In this document: positions 9,001 to 18,485 of the stretch, piece after piece
Layout: each line of letters begins with the position of its first letter
How positions within the stretch are numbered: position 1 is the first letter of the stretch
Source of the DNA: Manduca sexta
Lineage: Eukaryota; Arthropoda; Insecta; Lepidoptera; Sphingidae
DNA length: 64,000 bases
Direction of reading: 5' to 3'
Assembly (NCBI RefSeq): GCF_014839805.1
Contig: NC_051115.1
Location: forward strand, 5,020,600 to 5,084,599
Translations under genes and position numbers: made by a program
The notes under the pieces: generated by a model
Told to the model about the DNA's origin: nothing
Seen by the model: the letters and a program-made list of their open reading frames with translations, nothing else
Databases searched by the model: none

Positions 9001-11855
9001 GCCGAGACCGAGAATAGACAAATCAAATAAACTATGAAAAATTTGTTAACTGTATACTACAGTAGGCACTGTTTTATAAAAAAAACCGCTTAACAATCAA
9101 AGTCAAATAACATAATATAGTATAAAATTTCTTTTTCGGTATTTTCACCCTTCAAAGAGTGTCTCCTTTTATCGTACAAGTAATAACTCAGCAAAACAAT
9201 ACTTATAAAAATAATTTTAACAAAAAATTTTACCGCCTTCAAAAACCACTCAAAGCCAAAAAATAATTTCACATAACAGGTAGGTATGTGAGGTATATAG
9301 GAAATTTATTATACTATATATATATATTATACTATGCAACAAATATAGCTTAACTAGCAATTTTAATTAGGCACCGACTCCAAAATTGGTATCCAATATA
9401 TACCTGTTATGTGAAATTATTTTTTGGTTTTGAGTGGTTTTTAAAGGCGGTTTAATTTTTTGTTAAAATTATTTTTATTTTTTGATTTTTTGTGTTAGTA
9501 AAAATAGACCGTCTCGATGGCGTGTTTCACTCACGATACGACTATTGCACTGAGGAGTTACACCTCTGAGTACTCCTGAAAAGGGGAAAAGGTGTGATGC
9601 TATATATATTGTATGTAAGAAGTAGATTCAAGCAAACCTAACGCAAAAACACAACTGATATATTTCGATCATAGTACAACTATTGCCCTGTGGTGTTACA
9701 TCTCTGCCTACCCCTAAATATGGGGAAAAGGTGTGATGCTAAATACATATATGTATGCATGTAAGAAGTAGAGTCAACTAAACCCAACCCAAAAACACAA
9801 CTGATATGTTTCACACACAGACTATCGCGCTGAAATGTTACGCCCTTGCCTACCCCTGACACTCGGAAAAGATGTTATGCTATATGTATAAGTATATGAG
9901 AAGTACACTCAACCAAACTGAATGCAAAAACATAACTAAAAAAGTCATAGGAAAGCAAAATTCGCGATTTCGTTTTCTAGGACGACATAATTACTCTAGT
10001 TTTTTTAGTTTTAAAACCAGTTAGTTTTAAAAAATTATGGGACCAATCTGGAGAGAAATTCTTTCGAATAAAAAAAAAATTCCAAATCGGTTCATAAATG
10101 AGCGAGTTCTGAGGTAACAAACATACAAAAGAAAAAAAAAACATTCCCGTTGAATTGATAACCTCCTCCTTTTTTTGAAGTTTGTTAAAAAGTACTTACA
10201 TTTATACAATTTATACGATGTATTAAATATTGGATCCCACTGGTGGGAACATCTCTCCTTTACTACTGAGAGGGTTTAGGCATTCACCAAGCTGGCCTAA
10301 TGTGGGTTTGTTACTTACTTTTATTAACTACAATATTTTAACTAATTTCTATTTAACAACAATGGCTAAATAAACCGTGAACGAACGGCGCGAAGGCGGC
10401 CGCAGTTCACCAACTGGGACTCCAACCAATCACAACGCAGACTGCCTACTCACTCACTCACACCGAGCGACGAATATGGCCGCGCGCTGATTTGAATCTC
10501 ATTCTGTTCCGAACAAAGTTTCTCGGCAATTGCCGAGAATCTCGGCGGTTTTTAGCCGAGAACCGAGACAAAATTCTCGGCTGGATTTAGAGCCGAGAAT
10601 GCCGAGACCGAGACCGAGACCGAGATCTCGGTCGAGCCTTAGTCAAGGGTGTTATGTCGAGGAGGCGGTGGGCCACTTCTAGGGTTGCCAACAATTCTTC
10701 GGTGAAATATAGTATTTTTAAAAACAAGTTATAAAAAAATATTATACACTTCATAAAAATATAGTATTTAATGGAATAAGCAAAAAATAAACATATGTAT
10801 TTGTTACTGCTTTATTTCATTATAAGGAGCGTTCCTCTTTTATGAAGGATTTGTTTATTGGGTTGAGGTGTTGAAAATATAGTGTTTTTGCGTACTATAA
10901 ATTTCTTAAACAGTATATAGTACGAAGACTAAAACATATAAATATATTTTTTTTATAGCTGTGAATAACGAGACGAGCTTGCCGTTCGTCTGATGGTAAG
11001 CGATACCTATAAACAGTAGTAACACCAACACCTTGAATTACAAAGTATTTGGTATTCCACTGCGCTCGCCATCCCGAGTTAAGTCTTATTATGTCCAGTA
11101 GTTACATTGGCTACAATGTCCTTCACACCGGAACGCAACAGTGGCTACACACTGCTTGTCAGAAATAGACATTGCGGTGGTACATACCCAGGCGGACTCT
11201 CACATATGAAAGACCTACTACGAGTACAATACTACATATTATAATACGGTTGGCAACCCTAGCCAGCTCCGTTATTAGATGCTTTGCTCCCCCCTCGCTC
11301 CTTGATACCTACTACTACATCCGGCCGTTACAAGCACACCCTTCCCCCCGCACCCCGCACACGTCCCGCTCGCTACGTACGGCGGCGCGGACGGTATGGT
11401 TGATCTATCAATTCCACGTGAGTTTTCATTGTTATTATTATTTTTAAGTAATATTTTATACCAAAATCTAACTTAGGTGTTTCGACTTCATGGTATACAA
11501 TCCTGGATTTGTAAATAGGCCGTAAAGGCCGCGGCTTATGGGCGGCAGTCTCTTAGGGGCGGCAGATTTCAGAGGACGCTCACTCGATTTAATTAATCAT
11601 TCGTTTATTTAACTTTGGTGCCTTCCATAATACAAACCAATGGATAATTATTAAGTATTTTAGAAACCTACATACATCATAAACCTACCTACACGGGGCG
11701 GCGGAAAAGTGGCCTACACTCATAAAAAATATAAATCCGGCACTGATGGCAGACAAAAAATCTTGTATAAATAGCCAGGAAAAGAGAGATGTCATACCTT
11801 CTGCAAACTATCCGGCGGAAGCTGCTGCGCTCTCGCCCACAGCGACATCTTGTAC
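1..11855 (-). CDS. STAT: STAT transcription factor, 5' part of gene (spliced, runs off left edge)
   Basis: Signal transducer and activator of transcription: a latent cytoplasmic factor that is phosphorylated by JAK, dimerises and binds DNA. The coding exons on the minus strand are 11848-11798, 2895-2819, 2243-2094, 1012-889 and 56-1, with phases 0,2,2,0 and GT/AG borders. They give about 152 residues. The protein opens MSLWARAQQLPPDSLQK and has FPIEVRH near residue 26, with Trp4, Arg31 and Trp37 at the positions known from vertebrate STATs. Residues 1 to about 125 are the STAT N-terminal interaction domain. Exon 5 (LITGLQTVRQKVNMAAEE) starts the coiled-coil. The DNA-binding, SH2 and tyrosine parts lie outside the window. 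Residue 33 is Cys where many STATs have Tyr. Identity is firm; it corresponds to the insect single-copy Stat92E type, but orthology was not tested. Confidence 0.92.
341..494 (+). repeat. Dispersed repeat R1, partial
   Basis: 'Gagacatgagatgttaagtc' to 'ctcacatatgagagacctac'. One of about eight copies of a 260-290 bp family; I cannot class it. Confidence 0.7.
563..843. mobile_element. MITE with AGGGTCTACTTCGA ends
   Basis: Inverted ends AGGGTCTACTTCGAAAAACG / (reverse complement) AGGATCTACTTCGAGAAACG. 281 bp, in STAT intron 4, ending 46 bp from exon 4. Related sequence in the opposite sense lies at 32697-33040. Confidence 0.7.
889..1012 (-). CDS. STAT: STAT coding exon 4
   Basis: 124 nt between acceptor 'tccgtacag' and donor gtatgt. 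It codes HAPHELYAYMRRCLAMEMEV followed by QAAMGTQYVAQPQTERKYSE. This is the end of the N-domain and the linker to the coiled-coil. It ends in phase 0. Confidence 0.9.
1690..2075. mobile_element. Mariner-like MITE next to STAT exon 3
   Basis: Inverted ends of about 40 bp (CAGGGTCATTTTGACATTGC at left; reverse complement of 'gcaatgtcaaaatgtccctg' at right) flanked by TA on each side. 386 bp. It ends 18 bases from the STAT exon and 12 from its donor. Confidence 0.85.
2094..2243 (-). CDS. STAT: STAT coding exon 3
   Basis: 150 nt. The first base completes Trp43, and the exon ends CATATACAGTACAG|gtatga. It codes the helical part of the N-domain (NELVQEIQ, FVTKMKLLDAAKNFHIQY), matching the spacing of the same helices in STAT5. 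A mariner-like MITE ends only about 18 bases downstream of the exon. Confidence 0.92.
2411..2715 (-). mobile_element. tRNA-derived SINE family A
   Basis: Minus copy in STAT intron 2; the tail 'tactgtcccactgttgggca' to the head with B-box-like 'ggttcaaaaccca'. The head resembles a tRNA (A box TAGCCTAGTTGG-like, B box GGTTCAAATCC) but is not a tRNA gene. Confidence 0.75.
2819..2895 (-). CDS. STAT: STAT coding exon 2
   Basis: 77 nt, entered in phase 0 after 'ggccacag' and leaving 2 bases before gtaagt. It codes VRMIYVDIFPIEVRH and CLAPWIESRI, then the first two bases of Trp43. It carries the STAT hallmark FPIEVR...W37. Confidence 0.93.
2956..3346. mobile_element. MITE with CAATAGGGTACCGG ends, copy 1
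   Basis: About 391 bp; right end CCGGTTCCCTATT is the inverted match. The interior has 'acgcgtgcgaaagaaagaga'. Lies in STAT intron 1, 60 bp upstream of exon 2. Confidence 0.8.
3968..4229 (-). mobile_element. Helitron family H1, copy in tandem duplication (first)
   Basis: Minus orientation; CTAG at 3968-3971 and the TC end at 4229. It has lost part of the 'gtgaaatcggtccagccg' section. Confidence 0.75.
4404..4691 (-). mobile_element. Helitron family H1, copy in tandem duplication (second)
   Basis: Minus orientation, CTAG at 4404-4407 and TC end at 4691, 288 bp. The flanking 175 bp upstream is also duplicated (see 3786-4691). Confidence 0.8.
4981..5274 (-). mobile_element. SINE family A copy
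   Basis: Minus copy with the tail CAGCCCTGTATTATATACTG and the head ending at the A-box region 'ctaggctatcgcc'. Confidence 0.75.
5671..5819 (+). mobile_element. SINE family A, 3' half
   Basis: Body and tail only ('gagggtgtgtgaagtctacc' to 'taatacatggctgatata'). Confidence 0.65.
6020..6414. repeat. Diverged relative of the CAATAGGG MITE
   Basis: Shares the order 'tgacgtcac', 'gctgcgtgagtgagaaaagg', 'cgatatctccacc', 'tttttcaaccaattttgatg'. Further old relatives are at 1303-1425, 56662-57047 and 59275-59655. Confidence 0.55.
7023..7345 (+). mobile_element. SINE family A, full copy
   Basis: GCGGCGATAGCCTAGTTGGG (A box) through GGTTCAAATCCC (B box) to 'cagggctgatattatt'. It splits a copy of the repeat found at 9347-9478. 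Confidence 0.85.
7627..7885 (+). repeat. Dispersed repeat R2
   Basis: 'Atcatgagcgccactccgta', 'caaccacaagctgtcaatat'; also at 44760-45085 (+, CCS intron 3) and 51815-52150 (-). Confidence 0.75.
7952..8226 (+). repeat. Degraded Helitron H1 copy
   Basis: Keeps 'gagaaggttcttatgaaaga', 'aactgtcagcgattgacaga' and 'gacagaacgtctttcggttc' with unrelated sequence between the last two. Confidence 0.6.
8504..8740. mobile_element. Harbinger-like MITE (CCCCTTATTCATAGACG), copy 1
   Basis: Near-perfect long inverted ends (CCCCCTTATTCATAGACGTT ... AACGTCTATGAATAAGGGGG), 237 bp, flanked by TAA on both sides. A 3-bp TWA duplication fits PIF/Harbinger. Confidence 0.85.
9208..9478. repeat. Inverted repeat inside the hAT-like element
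   Basis: Arms of about 75 bp (9208-9285 and 9401-9478) are near-perfect reverse complements around 'acctgttatgtgaaattatt'. A related copy lies at 6926-7000 plus 7355-7412, split by a SINE. Confidence 0.7.
9515..9945 (+). repeat. Three-copy tandem repeat, about 140 bp each
   Basis: Three diverged units share 'tacccctgaa...aaaaggtgtgatgcta', 'gtaagaagtagattcaa' and 'cgcaaaaacacaactgata'. Copies start near 9515, 9655 and 9805. Confidence 0.7.
10232..10310 (-). mobile_element. SINE family A, short fragment
   Basis: Only the 3' body ('tactactgagagggtttagg', 'gctggcctaatgtgggttt'). Confidence 0.5.
10961..11221 (+). repeat. Dispersed repeat R1, near full length
   Basis: 'Gaataacgagacgagcttgc', 'ggtattccactgcgctcgcc', 'ctacacactgcttg', 'caggcggactctcacatatg'. 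Confidence 0.75.
11295..11490 (+). repeat. Dispersed repeat R7
   Basis: 'Tgatacctactactacatcc' through 'tatcaattccacgtgagttt' to 'catggtatacaa'; second copy at 17245-17450. Confidence 0.65.
11798..11855 (-). CDS. STAT: STAT exon with start codon
   Basis: The ATG is at 11848-11846 and codes 17 residues (MSLWARAQQLPPDSLQK), ending before the donor gtatga. Seven bases of 5' leader precede it, after the acceptor 'tgttgcag'. The start fits the universal STAT N-terminus with Trp4. An upstream non-coding exon must therefore exist. Confidence 0.92.
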
Positions 11856-11924
11856 CTGCAACAGTGAACCTTAATTAAAATGCGCGAAGGTCTATTATAA
11901 TGATTTCACGAATGTTAGACATTG

Positions 11925-12318
11925 CAATAGGGTACCGGACTCATTTTTGTTCTATACTATCATCAAATATTTACATAATATAAATTATAACACAGAAGGA
12001 ATTATTAAAATCCGGTAAAAAATAAACAAGTTATAATTCTTTGAATGTCGGTAGAAGGGGTAATTAACAAGAAACAGAAAAGAGACGACATACCCACATT
12101 TGATGTCATCGGGAATTACGACACGTGCGAAAGAAAGAGATGAAGCGATATCCCTACAACGCGCCCACTTCTGCACGTTACAATACTTGAAATATGAATT
12201 GCTCACTCATTTTTTAACCAATTTTTATGCAGTTTTCGCCGGAGTGCTTCTTTTTCGTATTATTAACCATTACATATAGAATAATGAACAAAATCAAACA
12301 TAGGCCGGTTCCCTATTG
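11925..12318. mobile_element. MITE with CAATAGGGTACCGG ends, copy 2
   Basis: Complete copy, CAATAGGGTACCGG to CCGGTTCCCTATTG, 394 bp, in the STAT leader intron 70 bp from the start-codon exon. Confidence 0.85.
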
Positions 12319-13257
12319 AATATATAACGGATTTTATCGGGGTTTTAATATTTGGAACCCGAAGGACCGGCTGCTTTTTTCCTTTATTGCCTTTGTAGAC
12401 ATACGAGCAAGGGATCTGCCTGATGTTAAGGAGCATGCGCCATCCATGGACTTCGCAATGCCAGATGCACAACCGTTGCTTACCGAAGTATATTTGACCC
12501 TTACTTGGCTAGGTTAGTTATTAAAGAAACATGAACGCAACCTCCTTGTGATGTAATTTATTGTGACTGCATAGGTTTCTTCTAAAAACAAAATACTGTA
12601 CGTTCTATCTTCTTTCACGTTTCAACTCGTAATTTCCTGATAAAAACTAACTCCGTTTGTATACGATAATTTATTATTTTATCAGTTATTGTCCTGGTCG
12701 GATAATTTATTGAGCAATTTCTACTTACCAATTGACTCAAACTGGTGTTGAAAAATGTTTTCTTAAACTCTTTTCTGTAAAGAAAAATGTGATATTAATA
12801 ACATTGCTTACAACTAAGGCCTTAGAGTTCCTACCCTTTTCAACATTTTTGCCCCTATGATCTATGTGAAAAACAAATTTTACCCCACCTTCAAAATGTT
12901 ATGAACACAATACAAGCAAATACAAACATCTATATTAATGTAGTTTCATCATAGTAATGAAGATCATCTATAGTAATGAAGATTTTCGGGCTAAAGTTTT
13001 CCGTTATAAAAGTCACGCTATATATTTTCCCGGGAGCCTATGTTCTTCCCAGGTTCTCAAACTGTCTCCATACCAAATTTCATCTTAATACGTTGGGTAG
13101 TTTTTGAGACATTCAGGCAGACAGATACAGCGGGGTACTTTGTTTTATAATATATTTTTGTAGAACTTTTAAAGAGGAACAATCCCGTCATACATCATTG
13201 TTGCATAACTTTAACCGTTTACGCAAGCACACGCAACGGAAGCTCTCAAAAGTAATA

Positions 13258-13316
13258 AATTTTACTGCTCCGCTCCTATTGGTCATAATAATAATAATTA
13301 TTATTATTATGACCAT
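13258..13316. repeat. (TAA)n(TTA)n palindrome at LINE 3' edge
   Basis: 'GTCATAATAATAATAATTAT...ATGAC' is a perfect palindrome of about 32 bp. A near copy is at the other edge, 16530-16562. Confidence 0.85.
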
Positions 13317-13321
13317 CATCA

Positions 13322-14536
13322 TCATTTCAGCCCTTGAATCGTCCACTGCTGGACATAGGCCTCCCCCATTGAGCGCCACAGGGACCGGTTCTGGGCCGCC
13401 CTCATCCATCGGACTCCGGCGACCCTGACCAGATCGTCGGTCCATCTCGTGGGGGGCCTGCCTACGCTGCGTCTCCCGGTTCGTGGTCGCCACTCCAGAA
13501 CTTTTCTGCCCCAACGGCCATCAGTTCTACGAGCTATGTGCCCTGCCCACTGCCACTTGAGTTTCGCAACTCTAAGGGCTATTTCGGTTACTTTGGTTTT
13601 CCTGCGGATCACCTCGTTTGTGATTCGATCCCGCAAGGAAACTCCGAGCATAGCCCTCTCCATTGCCCTCTGAGTGACTTTCAACCTTCTGACAAGGCCC
13701 ATAGTGAGCGACCACGTCTCACTTCCATATGTCATCACTGGCAACACACACTGGTCAAAGACTTTCGTCTTGAGACACTGCGGTATTCGGGACGAGAAGA
13801 TGTGTCGGAGCCTCCCGAACGCTGCCCAGCCGAGTTGGATTCGACGAGTGACCTCTTTCTCGAAGTTGGACCTACCTAATTGGACTGTTTGTCCCAGGTA
13901 GACGTACTCGTCGACAACTTCAAGTGTAGCGTCTCCTATCTTGACAGGGGTGGGTCTGACATGGTGGTTAGACATGACTTTTGTCTTATCCATGTTCATT
14001 CTGAGACCCACTTGTTGGGAAACGCTATTGAGGTCATCGAGCATTGCGCTAAGGTCTTCTAGGGTCTCAGCCATGACTACGATATCGTCGGCAAATCGAA
14101 GGTGAGTCAAATACTCGCCGTTGATGTTGATGCCGAGTCCTCTCCAGTCCAGAAGCTTGAAGACGTCTTCCAGTGCAGCGGTGAACAGTTTCGGAGATAT
14201 TACATCTCCCTGTCTCACGCCACGCTGTAGCTGGATAGGTTTCGAGTACTGATCCTGGAGGCGGACTGACATGGTGGCGTTTTCGTATAGGCACTTCAAC
14301 ACTTCAATATACCGATAGTCAATTTGGCACCTCTGGAGAGACTGAAGCACTGCCCAGGTCTCGATCGAATCGAAGGCTTTCTCATAGTCCACAAACGCTA
14401 GACAGAGGGGCCGGTTATACTCCTCGGACTTCTGTATAACCTGCCGCAGCGTGTGTATATGGTCTATGGTACTATAGCCTTTTCGGAATCCGGCTTGTTC
14501 GTGAGGCTGGAAGTCATCGAGACTGTTAGCAAGCAA
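13322..14536 (-). pseudogene. LINE reverse transcriptase, C-terminal part
   Basis: About 404 codons. QAGFRKGYSTIDHI (RT motif), LAFVDYEKAFDS (catalytic Asp region), GVRQGDVISPKLF and FADDIVVMAE (the YxDD box as FADD) appear in order. The C-terminal part has WAGHIARRTDGRW and GRPPTRWTDDL, typical of RTE elements. It is out of frame with the upstream part by a 4-bp TTGC duplication near 14526-14536, so no full polyprotein is made. Confidence 0.9.
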
Positions 14537-15533
14537 GACGATTCGTGATGACTCTCGAGAACAGCTTGTAGACGTGACTCAGGAGCGAGATGGGTCTGTA
14601 ATTCTTTAAAAGGGTTTTATCGCCCTTTTTAAAGAAGAGCACCACCACGCTCCTGTGCCATGCCTGGGGCGTGGTACCCTCGTGAATGACGGAATTGAAT
14701 AGTTTTTGGAGAGCCTCTAATATTGGCTGTCCGCCCGCTTTTAGAAGCTCTGCTGTTATTCCGTCATCACCCGGAGCCTTGTTGTTTTTCAGCTGCCCGA
14801 GAGCCATACTAATCTCGCACAGGTCGATGTCCGGGATGTCTTCGGTATAGTGTCGGATTAGTGGGGCTCTTGGATCTGTGGCCGCACTGCAAACAGGTCG
14901 TCGTGTTGACGTGTATAACTGTCCGTAGAACTTCTCTACCTCACCCATGAGCTCCGGTCGGGAAGATATAATCCTGCCGTCCTCGGTCTTCAGTTTGGTC
15001 AGCAGGCTTTGCCCAATGGACAGATCCCTGGCGAACACCTTAGAGCCCCTGTTCCGCTCAATAGCCTCTTCAACACATTTAGTGTTGAATTGGCGTATAT
15101 CACGTTTCAGGGACTTACAGATCTGTCGATTGAGCCTCCGGCAGACTGTCACGTCACCAGAAGACTGCAGGACCATCTTGCGTCTTTCTACCATGAGCTG
15201 TAGGGTGGGATCTGAGATCTTTTGAGTTCTTTTTGGACGCTGGGTCTTAAAGAACTTAGACCCAGTCGTCTGGACAGTTTTCACGAGCCTGTTGCTATAC
15301 TCATCCACATCTACGCACTCACCTAAGCACTCGAAGCGGTTCCGGAGTTCGAGCTGAAAGCTCTCGGGGTTTTTGATATGGGAAGATGCTGGTCGGAGCA
15401 TGGACTTCATCAGTCGAGACCTCTCAAGCGATACGTTAAGATTCAATGTGCCTCTTACCATTCGGTGATCACTCCCGGTTTTCACCGCATTGATCACAGA
15501 GACATCATTGAATATACGCCGTTTGGTCGACAT
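14526..15533 (-). pseudogene. LINE endonuclease/RT middle part
   Basis: About 335 codons beginning MSTKRRIFNDVSVINAVKTG. SDHRMVRG is the end of the endonuclease domain; NNKAPGDDGITAELLK and YRPISLLSHVYKLFSRV are the start of the RT domain. It ends at a premature TAA created by the TTGC duplication. Confidence 0.9.
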
Positions 15534-15571
15534 GATGAAGTCAATCTCATTTCTGGTAGCACCCTTGGGAC

Positions 15572-16010
15572 TCAGCCAGGTCCACTTGCGCTGACTACGC
15601 TTTTGAAGAAGGAGTTCATCATAAAGAGTCCCTCCCTCTCCATGTAGTCGGCCAGCAGCTGACCCCGCGCGTTCCGTTGCCCATACCCAAATTTCCCCAT
15701 TTTCAGCTCGTTGCCGCTACGTGTGCCCAGTTTCGCGTTGAAGTCCCCCATAACAACGGTGAAGTAGGTCTGGGAGCTATGTATAGCCCGAGATATATCC
15801 TCGTACATAGCCTCCACCTCATTATCGGAGTGTGCCGAGGTCGGGGCGTAGACCTGAATAACCTTCAGCGAATACCGTTTGGTGATTCTGAGTATCAGGT
15901 ACGCCACCCTTGCCGACACACTCTCGATCTTCACGACGTTGTTTACGAGGGACTTGTGAATGATAAACCCGACACCACCTTGGGACTGCTGGTCGCCCTC
16001 CCGGAAATAG
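15572..16010 (-). pseudogene. LINE endonuclease, middle part
   Basis: The frame reads LFYFREGDQQSQGGVGFIIH, then VQVYAPTSAHSD and VMGDFNAKLG (apurinic-endonuclease motifs), and runs to NSFFKS where the base count in an A-run shifts the frame. The continuation QRKWTWLSPKG lies in the next frame. Confidence 0.85.
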
Positions 16011-16016
16011 AACAGG

Positions 16017-16307
16017 TTACCTGACTTGAGGATTATCGAGTCCTCCCCCCTGCCTTCGGACTTCAGATAATCCTATAACGTCCCACCGTAACCTGCTCAC
16101 TTCTTCCTCCAGTTCGACTAACTTCTCGTCGGTCCGCAGTGTGCGCGTGTTATATGTTGCCAGGGCCAGTTTTCGTCGGTTGTGGTAGCCTGGTCTCTGC
16201 CGGGGATTCTTAGCACCCCTTGCCCCGCCGTTACCATGACCGCTACCGTAGCCAGGAATAGCGGGGCCGCCGGGGACTAGGGGCCGGTTTTTATGTGGCC
16301 TTACCAT
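16017..16307 (-). pseudogene. LINE endonuclease, N-terminal part
   Basis: Gly/Arg-rich leader, then LALATYNTRTLRTDEKLVEL and WDVIGLSEVRRQG, the first catalytic motifs of the AP-type endonuclease. The frame is lost at 16017-16030. Confidence 0.85.
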
Positions 16308-16877
16308 AGGGGGTTTTTGCCGTAATCGCCACGCTTGGCAGGCGGGTTGGCGATCGCAGTGGCGGAAGTCTCATCACAAGACGCTGCTGCCCGTCTTGTG
16401 TCTTGTCACTTCCTTCCGCCGTGTTGGAATGGTTTTACCGCCATTAGTCGGTGGACTACTTGCACTAGTGGTAGTGAGCACCACTAGTGGGCGGTGGGGG
16501 TCGTCACGCCCCTACGCCAAAATGACCAATAGTAATAATAATAATTATTATTATTATGACCAATAGTAATAATAAAAATAATTGAGATTAGCCATTACTG
16601 CTCCGCTCCTATTGGGTATAGCGTGATGATATATAGCTCGTCTCGTCATTCAAACCAATAAAAAGAACTCACAAACAAAAAACGATTTCCAAGAAAACAT
16701 TAATAATTTACTCAGAATTGCACAAACAGATAAGATTAACTTTAGGCACCATTGTGATAACTATTATCAAAAGCAATGGGTTCATCCATGTATTTATCAT
16801 TCGTAGCAGGAGTATACATCATTTTTGTGTACACTTATGTCGAGAATCAGCACAATCCATTGCACATTTTTTTAACA

Positions 16878-17164
16878 TCTATATATATAAAAATGAATCC
16901 CTATTTCCCTTGGTCACGCCATCACGCGAGAACGGCTGGACCGATTTCACTATTTTATTTTGTTGTGTTTGTTATTGTCAGGACAAGATTCTTATGAAAG
17001 AAAAAATTCAAAAAATTGCGCGGTAAATTAGAAAATTTAAGAAAACTTAACGAAAATATTAATTTTATATAACTGTCAATTGTTTGAAATAACTGTCAGC
17101 GATTGACAGAATGCGCGTTGCAAATTCATAGTTAAGACGGGACAACGTCTGTCGGGTCAGCTAA
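16878..17164 (+). mobile_element. Helitron family H1 (TCTATATATA...), copy
   Basis: Begins TCTATATATATAAAAATGAA, contains 'cacgccatcacgcgagaacg' and 'aactgtcagcgattgacaga', ends 'ctgtcgggtcagctaa' (CTAG mutated to CTAA). 287 bp. Confidence 0.75.
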
Positions 17165-17244
17165 TATGTTACAATTCTCCCAAAAACATGTTAAAATTTC
17201 GTCAATACATTTTGTAATAAAATTCGTCGCATGCTGATCGTTCC

Positions 17245-17450
17245 CTGATACCTACTACTACAGCCGACCGTTACAAGCATACTCAACCACACCCCGCGGC
17301 CCCGCACACGCCCCGCTCGCTCCGTACGGGCGGTGTGCTTGACCTATCAATTCCGCGTGAGCATTCATTATTTTTGTATTTTTATGTAACCTTTTACACC
17401 AAAATGCAATTTGGGAGTGTCGGTTTTATGGTATACAAAATGGTATACAA
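17245..17450 (+). repeat. Dispersed repeat R7, second copy
   Basis: 'Tgatacctactactacagcc' through 'tatcaattccgcgtgagcat' to 'tatggtatacaa'. Confidence 0.65.
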
Positions 17451-17629
17451 AAAAAAATCTTGTATAGGCTGTGTAGTTACTGGGTTGGGAGCCAGATAAG
17501 GCAACGAATAAGATTTACATACACAACCTTGACTGGATTACAAAAGGTTAAAGTGTGGTTAACCAAGTTTGTAGTACACACATAAGCCAAATTTCTGATA
17601 TATTTAAATAATTTCATTCACGAAGACGC

Positions 17630-18135
17630 GTCCCACTACTTTCCCTTGCTTATAGTCTCCACGAAGCAATTCTTGTGCGCCCTCACACCCGCCACTGTAA
17701 CTCCACTACCTCTCACGTGATCATAAATAATAGACAGCGGTCGTGATCTAAGCGGCCTGTGACCTCAGGGGCCCTGACTTTACTGCCGTGCACTACTATA
17801 GTAACGCCCTTGGTTGCTATATTTCTCTGCCTAACCCCTCTGGGACTCCTCCCGAGTCAATTCGTGTGCGCTCTGTCTCCACACCGAATGCACGCCTGCA
17901 CGGAGGAGACATTTGTCGCGGCCCTAGGCACACAGTTCAATGTGTAAACCACATTACTAATTCTCATTAAAGCCTATACGGGCTTGAGAACATTTCCTGG
18001 CCTTCTTCCTCTCATCCTAAGAGGTTTCTTTATCCTTGACCCCCCCCCCCCACTTTCTTCCCAACTATCCCCTTCTATTTCTCCAGGGCCCTGCAGTCGA
18101 TAAACCGGGGGATTTTAGTATCTCATTCGCGCGAT
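17630..18135 (+). repeat. Dispersed repeat R4
   Basis: Contains 'gtcgcggccctaggcacaca', 'tcatcctaagaggtttc' and 'ccctgcagtcgataa'. Related copies: 3352-3715, 29360-29985 (reverse, SINE-split), 31495-31985, 36357-36630 (reverse). No coding frame is shared between copies. Confidence 0.7.
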
Positions 18136-18485
18136 TCGCTCGGTGTTGACTGTTGACAGCAGAGTCTGATACCAAAAAAAACCGCTTACAGTGTGAATAC
18201 ACACGCACACTTCGACAGATAGCGTCGTGGATAAAGCTTGGATCAGTCTCCTTACCCACGCAACACCCCCGCTCAAACGGTGGGGCACGTCTTCATGGAT
18301 GAAATGAAAATAATTTTAGTACATTTGTTGGTTCGTTAGCTTAGGTGATAATCTAAAGTGGGCACCACAAATGGATAAACCTTCCCCTTTTTTTATATGT
18401 GCACTGCAAAGTGCAAAGTGACCCTGCTGCACCTGATGGTAGATGGTGTGACTGACAAGAGCTGATTACTCCTTAGCATTCGACA

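Larger units (their letters stand above)
8927..10641. mobile_element. hAT-like non-autonomous element, 1.7 kb, with 8-bp target duplication
   Basis: Perfect 16-bp inverted ends TAAGGCTCGACCGAGA, flanked on both sides by GTCAAGGG (8919-8926 and 10642-10649). An 8-bp duplication is the hAT signature. Both ends carry blocks of the hexamer CGAGAC/GTCTCG. No transposase frame is visible inside; the interior holds an inverted repeat and a three-copy tandem repeat. Confidence 0.85.
13285..16565 (-). mobile_element. RTE-type LINE, nearly full length but frameshifted
   Basis: Minus-strand non-LTR retrotransposon. From its 5' side: GC-rich leader (16523-16310), endonuclease (16307-15572 in two frames), reverse transcriptase (15533-13322 in two frames), then the RTE-style 3' end with CCACTGCTGGACATAGGCCT (on plus, about 13338-13360). 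A 21-bp direct repeat beginning TTACTGCTCCGCTCC lies at 13262-13282 and 16595-16615 and is the probable target duplication. Both outer edges also carry a (TAA)n(TTA)n palindrome. Confidence 0.85.

Noticed and set aside
13538..13879. Plus-strand frames opposite the LINE
   Set aside because: Shadows of the reverse-transcriptase coding strand; no motif of their own.
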